Source: Lachnospiraceae bacterium (GTDB taxonomy: Bacteria; Bacillota; Clostridia; Lachnospirales; Lachnospiraceae). Taken from it: 64,000 nt of DNA. The stretch is taken from NCBI GenBank assembly GCA_022510565.1, contig JAFLTE010000008.1:1-64000 (forward strand). The letters are read 5' to 3'. Below the pieces are notes generated by a model. The model ran no database searches and was not told where the DNA came from. It worked only from the letters and a program-made list of their open reading frames with translations. Made by a program: the position numbers and the translations under genes. Shown in pieces: positions 55,074 to 62,616 of this stretch (position 1 is the stretch's first letter; the number at the start of each line of letters is the position of its first letter).

Positions 55074-55208
55074 TTATTTCTTAGCGGGCCTTTTCGGTTG
55101 ATGCCAGATACCGGAACAGAACGGCGGAAAAGGGTCACGACTTCTGACCACTTCATTTCTTGTTGCGCGCTCAATCAACTTCAACACTTTCCTATTCACT
55201 TTCTTCAT
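55074..55208 (-). CDS. agrD: AgrD-like cyclic autoinducer peptide precursor
   Basis: A 44-codon frame begins inside the 3' end of agrB (overlap 17 bp), with AGGAGG nine bases before its ATG. The product has the three-part build of AgrD precursors: a basic amphipathic leader (KVNRKVLKLIERATRNEVV), a central Cys31 within FPPFCSGIW, and a C-terminal HQPKRPAKK recalling the QPK.P tail of clostridial AgrD. Ring closure between Cys31 and a residue four positions on would give a CSGIW thiolactone, with Trp as carbonyl donor. The tail is basic, unlike the acidic tail of staphylococcal AgrD. The mature peptide boundaries are inference. Confidence 0.85.
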   Translation of the reverse strand: MKKVNRKVLKLIERATRNEVVRSRDPFPPFCSGIWHQPKRPAKK

Positions 55209-55788
55209 GTACCTTTACCTCCTGTTTTGTTATTTTGGCTATACATAACAATGCTGCACACAAGATGACAGCAATTGCCATATAACTTATGAATACCATA
55301 TCTGCCTCTAATATTGTGAAACAGCATATTGCAACTCCCTCCAGCAAGGTTATAATCCTTGCCGACGCTTTTAACTCTGAAAATTCCTCTGAATCCATGT
55401 GCATATTAGGGTGATTAACCGTGCCTATTATTTCAATAATGCCTATAGCCCATAACAACATCGCAAATAGCAGTATCGGATAATTTGCCAGAACACTACT
55501 CATGCCCAATATGGATATATACGAAGCGACAGTTGCCAGATAGCATTGATAGAATTTATTTAAGTGATATCCACCCGTCCGTTTCCTTAGCGCAAAGAAA
55601 AAGACCAAAAAGAACATTGTAGGGAGCAATTTATGAGCCGCTACGCTAATCAGTATAATTGTTCCAACAGTAATTAATTTTTCTATCCATGAAATTAAGA
55701 CATAGACATAATATTCTTCCAGTTCTTCATCAATCAGTTTTGCCTCTGTCATCTGACTTACTAATTCATTGGTGAATTTCTCAATCAT
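55192..55788 (-). CDS. agrB: AgrB-like peptide protease/transporter
   Basis: AgrB is a membrane cysteine endopeptidase that cuts the C-terminal tail of AgrD and forms the thiolactone. The 198-residue protein has about five to six hydrophobic segments and the catalytic pair in RTGGYHLNKFYQCYLA: His75 and Cys82, seven apart as in Staphylococcus aureus AgrB (His77/Cys84). It is preceded by its own promoter with three tandem repeats and overlaps agrD at its end. Confidence 0.93.
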   Translation of the reverse strand: MIEKFTNELVSQMTEAKLIDEELEEYYVYVLISWIEKLITVGTIILISVAAHKLLPTMFFLVFFFALRKRTGGYHLNKFYQCYLATVASYISILGMSSVLANYPILLFAMLLWAIGIIEIIGTVNHPNMHMDSEEFSELKASARIITLLEGVAICCFTILEADMVFISYMAIAVILCAALLCIAKITKQEVKVHEESE

Positions 55789-55810
55789 AGAACCGTCTCC
55801 TTATGAACCA

Positions 55811-55838
55811 AGTATAACTTCACATAATCTGAAATCAA
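55811..55838 (-). promoter_or_regulatory. Promoter of agrB-agrD and downstream exported proteins
   Basis: TTGATT (55833-55838), 16 bp, TATACT (55811-55816) on the minus strand, about 23 bp before the agrB start. Three 20-bp repeats lie directly upstream of the -35. Confidence 0.65.
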
Positions 55839-55845
55839 TATCCAC

Positions 55846-55899
55846 TGCAGAAAATGATATTTCATTGCAGAAAATGACATTTCACTGTGGAAAATGCAA
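55846..55899 (-). repeat. Three tandem 20-bp repeats upstream of agrB (candidate AgrA sites)
   Basis: In plus-strand reading the units start at 55846 (TGCAGAAAATGATATTTCAT), 55866 (TGCAGAAAATGACATTTCAC) and 55886 (TGTGGAAAATGC, partial), exactly 20 bp apart, hence on the same DNA face. The first unit ends 7 bp from the agrB -35. The same unit occurs upstream of agrA. LytTR regulators usually bind direct repeats spaced about two helical turns. Confidence 0.85.
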
Positions 55900-55931
55900 A
55901 AAAATGATTTGCTTTACGCAAATCACTTTTC

Positions 55932-57236
55932 CTATTGTGGTATTATAATTGAGAAATAAAATTCATTTTTGTCGTTCTGTATGACGTGCGAACCGCCATA
56001 CCTTGTTATGACATCCATAATATTTCCTATACCTATGCCATGTTCATTTACTTCCTGCCTTTTTGAAGTTTGTATTTGTCCGTCTTGAATAATGATTTCA
56101 CCGTCATATGTATTTCTCACGGATATAATCACTTTGTTTCCCTCTTTCACAAACTTCATTTTAATTACCTTTTTATCAATACACTTTTCACAAGCCTCAA
56201 TTGCATTATTAAGCAAGTTCGATAATATAACAACTATATCCTCATCCCTGATATTAATTTCGGATAAATCATTGATTTTAAATATAAATGCAATATTCTT
56301 GTCCAATGTTTCCTGATATATGCTGTTTAAAATTGCATCCACGATCACATTGTTTGTATTGATACAATCCAGTTCCTTATTCAGATGTCCGCTTATCTTC
56401 CCGACATATCCCTCTAGTTCAGCATAGTTTTTTGACGTAATCAATGATTCAATACACATAATCTGGTTTTTATACTCATGCGTCTTTTTTCGCTGCTTAT
56501 CAAAATTTTCAGAAATCGAACGATACATATTGGTTTGATTTCTGGCTTGCAATTGAAAAATCTCATTCTCCCGTAGCTTTGTTTCCCGTTTCAATATATC
56601 ATTAATTAAGTAAAACACAACGATATTCATACCTGCAAGACAAAATGCAATAACTAAAAACAAATCTTCCTGTTTTTGATTTGCTAAATTGCCGGATGTA
56701 ATAAGAAACGTAGTGATTGTAAAAATTGTAAAAACAGGAAAAGAAATAAAGCGAAGCCACTCTGTATCCATCAACACTTCAGAGGATTTTCCTCCGATTC
56801 TCTTCCTAATCACTAAAACTACCATAAAAAGAAATACTTTTCCCAGAATTGCTATCAAATATCCTTCAACATAATGGGATTCATTGATCTCTGCAATACT
56901 ATGAAAAATCGAAACATTTAGCCAGAGTGTAAAATAATCTATGGCAAGTAATAATCCTTGAAATAACGTTGCAAAAATCAACGCCCTCCAATAATTGAGT
57001 TTAAAATACATAGTCATAGCTATTGCAGTTACTACAATGATAAGGAGTTGTTTTAAAATAATATGCTCGGAAAGAAATAATGCTATAACATACACTAAGA
57101 CTATCAAGCTTAAAATAATTCCATAATTTTTTAGATCTCTCTTTTCAAGTTTCCTCTTTGCAAAAGCTTCAAAAAATATTTTACAACATAAGATTTCCAA
57201 AACAACAAGCAAAAAACTCTGTATATAAACAATCAT
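55932..57236 (-). CDS. agrC: AgrC-like sensor histidine kinase (GHKL family)
   Basis: The 434-residue kinase has about six membrane helices (residues 2-205), a dimerisation helix with the HPK10-type H-box KTHEYKNQIMCIESL (His near 260), and a GHKL ATPase domain with LSNLLNNAIEAC and GIGIGNIMDVITRYGG. It should detect the mature cyclic peptide and phosphorylate the LytTR regulator upstream. Its ATG directly follows the agrA stop (TAAATG), and the reading frame is AT-rich compared with the ffh operon. Confidence 0.92.
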   Translation of the reverse strand: MIVYIQSFLLVVLEILCCKIFFEAFAKRKLEKRDLKNYGIILSLIVLVYVIALFLSEHIILKQLLIIVVTAIAMTMYFKLNYWRALIFATLFQGLLLAIDYFTLWLNVSIFHSIAEINESHYVEGYLIAILGKVFLFMVVLVIRKRIGGKSSEVLMDTEWLRFISFPVFTIFTITTFLITSGNLANQKQEDLFLVIAFCLAGMNIVVFYLINDILKRETKLRENEIFQLQARNQTNMYRSISENFDKQRKKTHEYKNQIMCIESLITSKNYAELEGYVGKISGHLNKELDCINTNNVIVDAILNSIYQETLDKNIAFIFKINDLSEINIRDEDIVVILSNLLNNAIEACEKCIDKKVIKMKFVKEGNKVIISVRNTYDGEIIIQDGQIQTSKRQEVNEHGIGIGNIMDVITRYGGSHVIQNDKNEFYFSIIIPQ

Positions 57237-57962
57237 TTATATTTCTCCCTTATACGCGACATATGTTTCTTCGACATGCTTATATCGGGCCTTTGGGATG
57301 ATCAGTTTAATACCGTTACTTAACAGAACCCTATATCGACTAACATCCGTGATATGTTTCATATTCACCAAAAAGCTTTGGTGAATCCGTACAAAATCTC
57401 TACTGGCAATCTCTTTTTCCATATCGTTCAGGGTGCTGTATAATGTATACTTGTTTATGCATTCCTCCATAATATAAAATTCCAGTTTATGTAGCTGACT
57501 TTCTATGTATAATAAGCGTTCTAATGATACTTCTCTGGTACCCTCGTTAAATTGAAACATTTTCCTTTCCACCACATAATTCATTTTTGCACTGATTGCA
57601 TCCATGCATTCATACACCAATTCAGGAAAATTGACATTGTTTTTTAGAATGTATCTTACAGCATCAACCTTGTAACCTTCGAGCGTATAATTTATAAATG
57701 CAGTTACAAAAACGATAAACATATCATTGCTGACTTGTCGTATTTTCCTCGCTGTATCCATGCCATCCAGTTCATCCATATTAATATCCAGAAAGACGAT
57801 TTTGTACTTAGCCATTTCTATTCCCTGTTCTACAAAATCTTTTCCCGATTCAAAATCATCAATTTCGTATACAACCCCATTCACATCCATATAATCCATT
57901 AAGATTTTCCGGATAAGTTTTCTAAAATGAACTTCATCATCACACACAGCAATCTTGAACAC
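57237..57962 (-). CDS. agrA: AgrA-like LytTR response regulator
   Basis: The 241-residue protein has a receiver (1-125; Asp8/Asp9, phospho-acceptor Asp in VFLDINMDELDG, about residue 59) and a C-terminal LytTR DNA-binding domain (about 140-238; FVRIHQSFLVNMKHI, NGIKLIIPKARYKHVEE). Translation probably starts at GTG after GGGGAT. It should bind direct repeats; identical 20-bp repeats are found upstream of this gene and of agrB, and are the obvious targets. It heads the agrA-agrC transcript. Confidence 0.94.
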   Translation of the reverse strand: MFKIAVCDDEVHFRKLIRKILMDYMDVNGVVYEIDDFESGKDFVEQGIEMAKYKIVFLDINMDELDGMDTARKIRQVSNDMFIVFVTAFINYTLEGYKVDAVRYILKNNVNFPELVYECMDAISAKMNYVVERKMFQFNEGTREVSLERLLYIESQLHKLEFYIMEECINKYTLYSTLNDMEKEIASRDFVRIHQSFLVNMKHITDVSRYRVLLSNGIKLIIPKARYKHVEETYVAYKGEI

Positions 57963-58070
57963 TTTTTTATCCCCATATACTTTACTATTTCGCCAAACAC
58001 TACTATGTTTGTAGTAATTAATTATATTATATTAGTTTTAGCAGATAAGAACAAGTAATATCACGCATGT

Positions 58071-58099
58071 ATTCTATTTTACGTTACCATAGTAGTCAA
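58071..58099 (-). promoter_or_regulatory. Promoter of agrA-agrC
   Basis: TTGACT (58094-58099), 17 bp, TAGAAT (58071-58076) on the minus strand. The leader is about 105 nt. Two 20-bp repeats lie 6 bp upstream of the -35, the same layout as at agrB. Confidence 0.75.
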
Positions 58100-58104
58100 C
58101 TAAA

Positions 58105-58145
58105 TTGCAGAAATCGACTTCATATTGCAGAAAATGACTTCGCAT
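58105..58145. repeat. Two tandem 20-bp repeats between agrA and a divergent promoter
   Basis: Units start at 58106 (TGCAGAAATCGACTTCATAT) and 58126 (TGCAGAAAATGACTTCGCAT), exactly 20 bp apart, matching the unit upstream of agrB. They lie between the agrA -35 (58094-58099) and a plus-strand -35 (58147-58152), so one pair of sites could serve both directions. Confidence 0.85.
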
Positions 58146-58146
58146 C

Positions 58147-58175
58147 TTGTTTTCTTTTGTCGAATATGATATATT
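58147..58175 (+). promoter_or_regulatory. Candidate divergent promoter facing away from agrA
   Basis: TTGTTT (58147-58152), 17 bp, TATATT (58170-58175) on the plus strand. The -35 is poor and the -10 is good, as expected for an activator-dependent promoter, and the tandem repeats abut its -35. Confidence 0.5.
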
Positions 58176-58181
58176 TGTAGT

Positions 58182-58285
58182 AGCAAAAAGGTAGCGCTCG
58201 ATCATTGGCACTACCTTTTATAGCTAAAGCAAAATCCCCTTTATGAAATAGCCGTCAATAGTCGACGGCTATTTCTTTTTTCCTT
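58182..58285 (+). ncRNA. Candidate two-hairpin small RNA divergent from agrA
   Basis: About 100 nt would run from the predicted start near 58182 to a strong terminator. Stem 1: AAAAGGTAG (58186-58194) with CTACCTTTT (58211-58219). Stem 2, the terminator: GAAATAGCCGTC (58245-58256) with GACGGCTATTTC (58264-58275), then TTTTTT. The single-stranded stretch between has AAATCCCCTTT (around 58232), complementary to a Shine-Dalgarno-like AAAGGGG. There is no ORF longer than a few codons. A plus-only terminator with no gene ahead of it is the main evidence. The alternative is an attenuated leader of the tspO gene. Confidence 0.5.
58245..58285 (+). terminator. Strong terminator with no coding gene upstream
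   Basis: A 12-bp perfect stem (58245-58256 and 58264-58275), a seven-base loop and a run of T (58276-58281). The minus strand has no T run after the stem, so it works on the plus strand only. It lies 80 bp before tspO. Confidence 0.85.
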
Positions 58286-58364
58286 TTGAAGATTGTATAA
58301 GTTCCCTATACATATTTTCTTATTTTTAATCATATCTTGTACCAAAGCCCTTTAGGATATCATT

Positions 58365-58829
58365 ATGAAAATAAAAGATAAAAGCTCACTTGTCATCGCT
58401 ATCCTGATTCCGATCGCTGTCGGAACTCTATCGGCCTTATTCAGCGGAAACATGCAGATTTATTCCCAAATCAATAAACCCGCACTCAGTCCGCCGGGCA
58501 TTCTCTTTCCAATCGTCTGGACGATACTCTACATACTCATGGGAATATCCTCCTACATTATATACGAATCGGATAATCCAAATAAAGAAAGCGCATTAAG
58601 AACCTATGCGCTTCAATTGTTTTTTAATTTTTTCTGGAGTATTATTTTCTTCAGATTCAATCTGTATTTTACATCATTCGTGTGGCTGCTTGCATTAATC
58701 TTTTTGATTGTGAAAATGATTGTGCAGTTCTACCGAATCAAACCGATAGCCGCATACTTGCAGATACCCTATCTGCTGTGGTGTGTTTTTGCGGCATATC
58801 TGAATTTTATGATATTCAGGTTGAATTAA
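58365..58829 (+). CDS. tspO: TspO/MBR family membrane protein
   Basis: The 154-residue protein has five membrane helices and the TspO pattern: NKPALSPPGILFPIVWTILYILMGISSYIIY, then FFNFFWSIIFF and YLLWCVFAAYLN. Members bind porphyrins, and bacterial ones affect tetrapyrrole and stress physiology; the role here is not clear. AGGAT precedes the ATG. It is a single plus-strand gene between the agr island and a minus-strand cluster, with a bidirectional terminator after it. Confidence 0.93.
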   Translation: MKIKDKSSLVIAILIPIAVGTLSALFSGNMQIYSQINKPALSPPGILFPIVWTILYILMGISSYIIYESDNPNKESALRTYALQLFFNFFWSIIFFRFNLYFTSFVWLLALIFLIVKMIVQFYRIKPIAAYLQIPYLLWCVFAAYLNFMIFRLN

Positions 58830-58855
58830 ATTAATCAAATATGATACTGCATAAA

Positions 58856-58884
58856 AGGCGCCTGCATAATTGCAAGCGCCTTGA
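58856..58884. terminator. Bidirectional terminator between tspO and the converging peptidase-like gene
   Basis: AAGGCGC and GCGCCTT (outer arms) with TGCA/TGCA inside form a hairpin. On the minus strand it is followed by TTTTATG, on the plus strand by a weaker GAATCTATTTTT. Confidence 0.7.
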
Positions 58885-58892
58885 ATCTATTT

Positions 58893-59564
58893 TTACTCTG
58901 TAACAACTTCCAGATATCCGACCATCTTAGCATGGTCGAACTCTTTAATTACGCCCAAATTCGGATCGTAGTACTGACCGTTATATCCTACCAGATAATG
59001 GCTGTATCTGCCCATCTTCTCCATGATAATACAGCAGTGCGGAAGCTCTACGGTCTTACCTAATGTGTACACAATCTTATCCGCATGACGTAACCCAAGA
59101 TATTCCAGTGTAGCAATCATCTTGCTCATATTCGCCTGCCACTCACGGCACTTCATAATATCACAAGCCTCATCCAGCGTCGTACCTGCAATCATGGCAA
59201 TACAAGACTGACCACACAGTCCGTCCCAAGGCTGTGTCACCAGCTCAACACCGTCAATCTTGCGAATCGGATTCTCTGTGCTGTACGGACTGTCACCGCT
59301 CACACTTGTCACGTTACCGACAATCTCTATAGAAATCAAATATTTCTTACCCAATTCAACCTTGGATAAAGTCTCCTGGCTTACGGGAATATCGTAGTAT
59401 CCCTGTCCTTTCGGAATAAGGTCACATATAAAGCACACGTCATCGAAGCACACCCTAACCGGAGCGTCTCCCACCTTCTCACATACTTCCCACACATTAA
59501 ACGGTACGGCAATCGCATTCTCATTCTCTCTAAATTCTACTGTACCTTCAAATTCGTATTTCAT
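58893..59564 (-). CDS. DUF1905-like plus papain/C39-like two-domain protein
   Basis: The 223-residue cytoplasmic protein looks like a fusion. Residues 1-85 (EFEGTVEFRENENAIAVPFNV, then GQGYYDIPVSQETLSKVELG) resemble the DUF1905 beta-barrel. Residues about 105-223 resemble a papain-like C39-type peptidase: Cys in QPWDGLCGQSCIAMIAG, His in GRYSHYLVGYNGQYYDP, with Asp following. Whether it is an active peptidase is not certain, and both domain assignments are from visible pattern only. It follows the GH25 gene by 85 bp in the same direction. Confidence 0.55.
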   Translation of the reverse strand: MKYEFEGTVEFRENENAIAVPFNVWEVCEKVGDAPVRVCFDDVCFICDLIPKGQGYYDIPVSQETLSKVELGKKYLISIEIVGNVTSVSGDSPYSTENPIRKIDGVELVTQPWDGLCGQSCIAMIAGTTLDEACDIMKCREWQANMSKMIATLEYLGLRHADKIVYTLGKTVELPHCCIIMEKMGRYSHYLVGYNGQYYDPNLGVIKEFDHAKMVGYLEVVTE

Positions 59565-59649
59565 ATAACCCCACCTTTCTTGTTTCGCATAAACAAAACC
59601 TACAATGATTGTATCATAAATGTATAGTTCTTAAAAGTCTAATTTCTTG

Positions 59650-60771
59650 TCACTCATTGGACCAATCCCCAAAGCTGATATTCAGGTCTACATCCGTGCC
59701 GATTCCGTTTACCGCTCCCGTATCGGTATACTGCCATACCTTGAACTCATATGGGAAGTAAAACTTCTCGTCATAGTAGGCGAACCATTTATCGTAGTCC
59801 TCGAGTTTCTCTATATCAAGCATCAGCATAAATGTCTTGAGATTGCCGTAAATCATGGGTGTATATCCGGCATTCTTAATCTTCTCACAGAATGCAATAC
59901 AATACTCTGTCCGCTCTTCCTTCGTCAAATCCTGCGTTCTTGCATTCGAATTGGACACCGCCTCCACGTCGATTACCACCGGACAATCTACTTTATACGG
60001 CTCTATCATGTCAAGCACGTACTGGGCTTCCTCTTCCGCTTCCGCTATACTTGTTGCCTGCGTAAAGAAATACACACCTACATCAATATCGTTACGGCGC
60101 GCACCTTTGATATTATTCTCAAAAGTCGCGTCTTCCTGAATAACGCCCTCCGTGTAGCCCCTGATTCCAAGTCGGATAAAGGCATATTCTACACCATCGT
60201 CCGCAACCTTCTCCCAGTCAATCTTTCCCTGATATTTAGATACATCAATACCCTTGTGGGAAACCGCTTCGCCGTTCTCATAGTAAGTTATAACCTGATT
60301 CTCATCAATCTCAAGCTGTTCCGGATTATATGTATTGCGGGCAAGTTCATCCGAAATCGGGAAAAAGTAATACTCGCCTGCGTCCACCACGACGATATCA
60401 TTGGGATAAAAATACCTAAGCATCGCCGTAGCACCGTTTCCCGACAACATGAGTTCTTTAAGCTTATCAAGAAACTCTCCGCTTACTTCCTCGCTTGTCT
60501 CGGCAACTGCCTCCTCCACCGCACGGGCAATCATGGCATCCACCTCGTCTTGTGTGTAAGTGACCGTCTCATCCATACGGATTTCATCCAGTTCGTTCAT
60601 AACCACCATATTCTCCATCTGGATTGCACGATACTTAAATACAAGCATCAGACTGATTGTAATTGCCAGAAGCGTGACCACGCACAGTATGATCGAGCCG
60701 AGCAGTATCCCATTCTCGCTTCTTCTGCGTTTCTTCTTATGTCTCTTGTTCTGAGCACTATTCTCCTGCAT
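59650..60771 (-). CDS. Type II membrane GH25 lysozyme
   Basis: The 373-residue muramidase has a basic cytoplasmic start, a membrane helix (about 22-46), an acidic coiled linker, and a GH25 domain (about 165-373). Catalytic motifs are GIDVSKYQGKIDW and CPVVIDVEAVS (Asp/Glu pair); VWQYTDTGAVNGIGTDVDLN is the family C-terminus. It lacks the SH3b repeats of the paralogue near 20.8 kb. It lies 42 bp behind the YitT gene in the same direction. Confidence 0.92.
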   Translation of the reverse strand: MQENSAQNKRHKKKRRRSENGILLGSIILCVVTLLAITISLMLVFKYRAIQMENMVVMNELDEIRMDETVTYTQDEVDAMIARAVEEAVAETSEEVSGEFLDKLKELMLSGNGATAMLRYFYPNDIVVVDAGEYYFFPISDELARNTYNPEQLEIDENQVITYYENGEAVSHKGIDVSKYQGKIDWEKVADDGVEYAFIRLGIRGYTEGVIQEDATFENNIKGARRNDIDVGVYFFTQATSIAEAEEEAQYVLDMIEPYKVDCPVVIDVEAVSNSNARTQDLTKEERTEYCIAFCEKIKNAGYTPMIYGNLKTFMLMLDIEKLEDYDKWFAYYDEKFYFPYEFKVWQYTDTGAVNGIGTDVDLNISFGDWSNE

Positions 60772-60813
60772 ATACTCTCCCCATGTCTATGTTTTGATTC
60801 ATTCTCGTGTATC

Positions 60814-61725
60814 TTAAATCCGTTCGCCGAAGTAACTCTTATATCCCTCTCCGAAAATCTCCGAGGCGCTCGTAATAATCATAAAGGAGTCAGCGTCTTC
60901 CTCCCGCACAATACTTTCCACACGGGGGAACACTGTTTTCTTCACAGCGCACATGAGCACCTGTTTCTCATCTCCGCTGTATGCCCCATGTCCGCTGATC
61001 AAGGTCAGTCCGATATCCAACTCCTTTAGGATACGACTCGTAATCTCCTGTGGTTTATTGCTGATAATATATAAAAGCTTCGCCTCATCCCTGCCGTAAA
61101 GCACCACATCCAGCGCAAAGGACGTGCAGCTTACCGTAATGGCTGCATAGAGCGCCGCGTCAATATCGCGAAATACAATTCCGGACAGGGTCACCACAAA
61201 GGCATCCGCAATAAAGAACAGATTACCGGTTTTTAAGTGTGGCAGTCTTAATCGCAATGCTTTTACAATAATATCCATACCTCCCGAAGTGGCACCCGCT
61301 TTAAAGATTACGCCGATTGATATCGCCGACAGGATGCCTCCTGCTACCGCTGCTAACAGTCTATCATAAGTTGCCGCGTGAAAGGATGATAAAATATTGG
61401 TAAATGCGGAAATAAGCGCTGTGGCATAAATCGTTGACAGTGTAAAGCCAAACCCAAACTTCCATATAGCAAACAGCAGGATTGGGATGTTTAAAATCAA
61501 AATGAGCGTACCTGTACTTACAGGAATCACTCTGCTCAGTATAACCGATATACCGGTCACACCGCCGGGTGCAATATTATTCGGGTCAATAAACAGGCTG
61601 ACACCCACCGCATAAACAAAAGCCGCCACTGTTATAACAATATATTTCTTTAACCATTGTATCTTGCGTTTTATTGATTCTTTTTTATTAAGAGCCATGT
61701 CATGTTCACTCCTTGCCACGGGCAC
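60814..61725 (-). CDS. YitT family (DUF161/DUF2179) membrane protein
   Basis: The 303-residue protein has five or six membrane helices (about 30-200), including the family pattern FIDPNNIAPGGVTGISVIL and GATSGGMDIIVK, and a soluble C-terminal DUF2179 domain (about 210-300; GLTLISGHGAYSGDEKQVLMCAV). The function is unproven; the domain is PII/ACT-like and may sense a small molecule. The first few codons before MALNKKES are less conserved, and the start could be that later Met. Confidence 0.9.
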   Translation of the reverse strand: MPVARSEHDMALNKKESIKRKIQWLKKYIVITVAAFVYAVGVSLFIDPNNIAPGGVTGISVILSRVIPVSTGTLILILNIPILLFAIWKFGFGFTLSTIYATALISAFTNILSSFHAATYDRLLAAVAGGILSAISIGVIFKAGATSGGMDIIVKALRLRLPHLKTGNLFFIADAFVVTLSGIVFRDIDAALYAAITVSCTSFALDVVLYGRDEAKLLYIISNKPQEITSRILKELDIGLTLISGHGAYSGDEKQVLMCAVKKTVFPRVESIVREEDADSFMIITSASEIFGEGYKSYFGERI

Positions 61726-61780
61726 TTTTATTTAGCATATCCTGTTTCGCGCAATTCATGCAATATACGGACCCTGCTTA

Positions 61781-62602
61781 CTATTTGGAAAAATAGGCAA
61801 AAAGCGCTGTAATATCGTCTCCGCAACCCAACTCACTGGTTTCATTCAACCAGTCTTTCAGGCTGTCCGCTACGGCTTGTGCTCCATGCTTGCGCAGCAA
61901 CTTATAGTAATCGCTACAGGTTTTCTGAAACTCTTCCTCGCTCTTGTAGCTGTTTGCCATACCATCCGAGGAAAGCATATACATCACCGGAAGCTTCTGC
62001 ACCCCTTCTTTTTTCTTGATTCGGGTAATCACCTTACGCCATGCCTCGGGCTTGCTGAGGGAATGTGTCTCCGTCCCGAGAATCTTATCCGCTTCAATCA
62101 CGTTCTGCACACCTGCCTCCGACACTTCCATAATATCGCCGTCGCCAAGCTGAAATGCAAAGAGGAATTCTGCCGTAATCACCAGCCCGATCAATGTGCT
62201 TCCGTATAATTTATATACAGCATTCTTGTCTTTATTTCCATCCGAATCCAAAACAATTTCCCGCTTGTTATTGGAATGAGTCTTCAATATTCTGCGTTTC
62301 CACTCCGTGTCTATCGCCTGTGCTACCTTCGTGTCACCCTCACGCTTTAAAAACGTCAAAAGCATTTCCGGCTGCTTGGCATACGTATCCAGATAATCCT
62401 CCATAATCTTGCAAAACACATTCACGGCTATATCTGCGCCGGTCTTACTGTAAGGACAAGAATCACTGCCGTGTCCGTCCGCCACCGCCAATATAACCGT
62501 ATTTTCATCTTTTTCAATCTTCTTCAGACTATCCTGGCATTCTTTGCCGCTTCTTACATGGGATGCTCCCTGCACAGACTCCCCGAATACGCTTCGCGTC
62601 AT
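61781..62602 (-). CDS. PP2C-family protein phosphatase of a TerY-P-like module
   Basis: The 273-residue protein is a PPM/PP2C Ser/Thr phosphatase. Metal-ligand motifs are VLAVADGHGSDS, FQLGDGDIMEV, LSSDGMANSY and GCGDDITALFAYF. The start is taken at MTRSVFGES, because AAAGGGTG lies directly after the VWA stop and before it; seven upstream codons overlap the VWA gene. The VWA-PP2C pair matches the TerY-P arrangement, in which a kinase, a PP2C phosphatase and a TerY VWA protein work together; no kinase is visible within the window. Confidence 0.9.
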   Translation of the reverse strand: MTRSVFGESVQGASHVRSGKECQDSLKKIEKDENTVILAVADGHGSDSCPYSKTGADIAVNVFCKIMEDYLDTYAKQPEMLLTFLKREGDTKVAQAIDTEWKRRILKTHSNNKREIVLDSDGNKDKNAVYKLYGSTLIGLVITAEFLFAFQLGDGDIMEVSEAGVQNVIEADKILGTETHSLSKPEAWRKVITRIKKKEGVQKLPVMYMLSSDGMANSYKSEEEFQKTCSDYYKLLRKHGAQAVADSLKDWLNETSELGCGDDITALFAYFSK

Positions 62603-62616
62603 ATGCAACACCCTTT

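Noticed and set aside
58185..58219. First hairpin near agrA as a minus-strand terminator
   Set aside because: It has a T run on the minus strand, but no minus-strand gene ends there, as tspO upstream is on the plus strand; it fits better as a stem of the plus-strand RNA.
59647..61029. 460-codon open frame on the plus strand
   Set aside because: It lies antisense to the GH25 lysozyme and YitT genes, which have clear catalytic and family motifs, and its translation is rich in Cys, His and Leu with no domain.
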